Below, piece after piece: positions 63,966 through 64,000 of a stretch of 64,000 bases of DNA; the stretch's first letter is position 1; each line of letters opens with the position of its first letter. The notes under the pieces were generated by a model, which saw only the letters and a program-made list of their open reading frames with translations, had not been told where the DNA came from and ran no database searches. Position numbers and translations under genes: made by a program. The stretch is from Vibrio neptunius (GTDB lineage: Bacteria > Pseudomonadota > Gammaproteobacteria > Enterobacterales > Vibrionaceae), in the NCBI GenBank assembly GCA_019339365.1, contig CP079860.1, positions 1,116,001 through 1,180,000 on the forward strand, in the 5' to 3' direction.

Positions 63966-64000
63966 AATTAAAGCCTTGTATTGAGGCCTAGGAGGGCGAC

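Overview
The window reads as a chromosomal segment of a marine gammaproteobacterium, almost certainly a Vibrio. The evidence is the combination of a Vibrio-type leucyl aminopeptidase, a vibriolysin-type M4 protease, OmpW behind a perfect FNR box, the six-gene Mrp antiporter with fused A and B subunits, and general gene style. The species cannot be fixed from sequence reading alone. No rRNA, tRNA, CRISPR array, insertion sequence or prophage was recognised.

Layout. 0-6 kb: the end of a periplasmic adaptor gene, an RND efflux pump and an AraC-type regulator, then a YjiH-type membrane protein. 6-10.5 kb: an M3 peptidase; a second, editing-domain-less threonyl-tRNA synthetase behind a threonine attenuator (leader peptide with five consecutive Thr codons plus a terminator); and a GlxA-type regulator broken by one frameshift. 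10.6-17.8 kb: rhodanese, GST, a His-rich small protein with an MFS transporter, a CRY-DASH photolyase and an iron-sulfur (6-4) photolyase in tandem, then TauE, ABM and YccF proteins. 18-22.7 kb: two periplasmic amino-acid-binding-type proteins, a HisC paralogue, a divergent LysR regulator with a palindrome at its start, and RNase Z. 23.4-31 kb: two secreted peptidases (M4-PPC-PKD and M28-PPC), then a three-gene operon that matches hydrogen cyanide synthase HcnABC in order, lengths and motifs.

31-40 kb: stand-alone genes including an M23 endopeptidase, OmpW, a nucleotidyltransferase beside a truncated gene remnant, a subtilase with a large insert, an SDR enzyme and a cysteine-dioxygenase-type cupin. 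40-46.3 kb: an XRE-cupin regulator divergent from a LysE exporter with three repeated operator-like sites, a Gfo/Idh/MocA oxidoreductase, an ABC-F protein carrying two frameshifts behind a previously unlabelled leader ORF, a GNAT enzyme and an AraC regulator. 46.7-51.3 kb: a secreted hydrolase with a protein of unknown function, a small lipoprotein and a Cache-HAMP histidine kinase. 51.3-58.3 kb (minus strand): universal stress protein, zinc-ribbon protein and the Mrp antiporter genes. 58.3-64 kb: a frameshifted ABC exporter behind a possibly structured leader, DUF5062, then a minus-strand set with a DUF1611 protein, a PLP racemase, a lipoprotein and a small protein.

The strongest items for follow-up are the threonine attenuator with its truncated synthetase, the hcnABC-like operon, the ABC-F leader ORF, and a set of long perfect inverted repeats. 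Four frameshifts all fall in homopolymers of five or six bases, so sequencing error must be excluded before any of the three affected genes is called a pseudogene.
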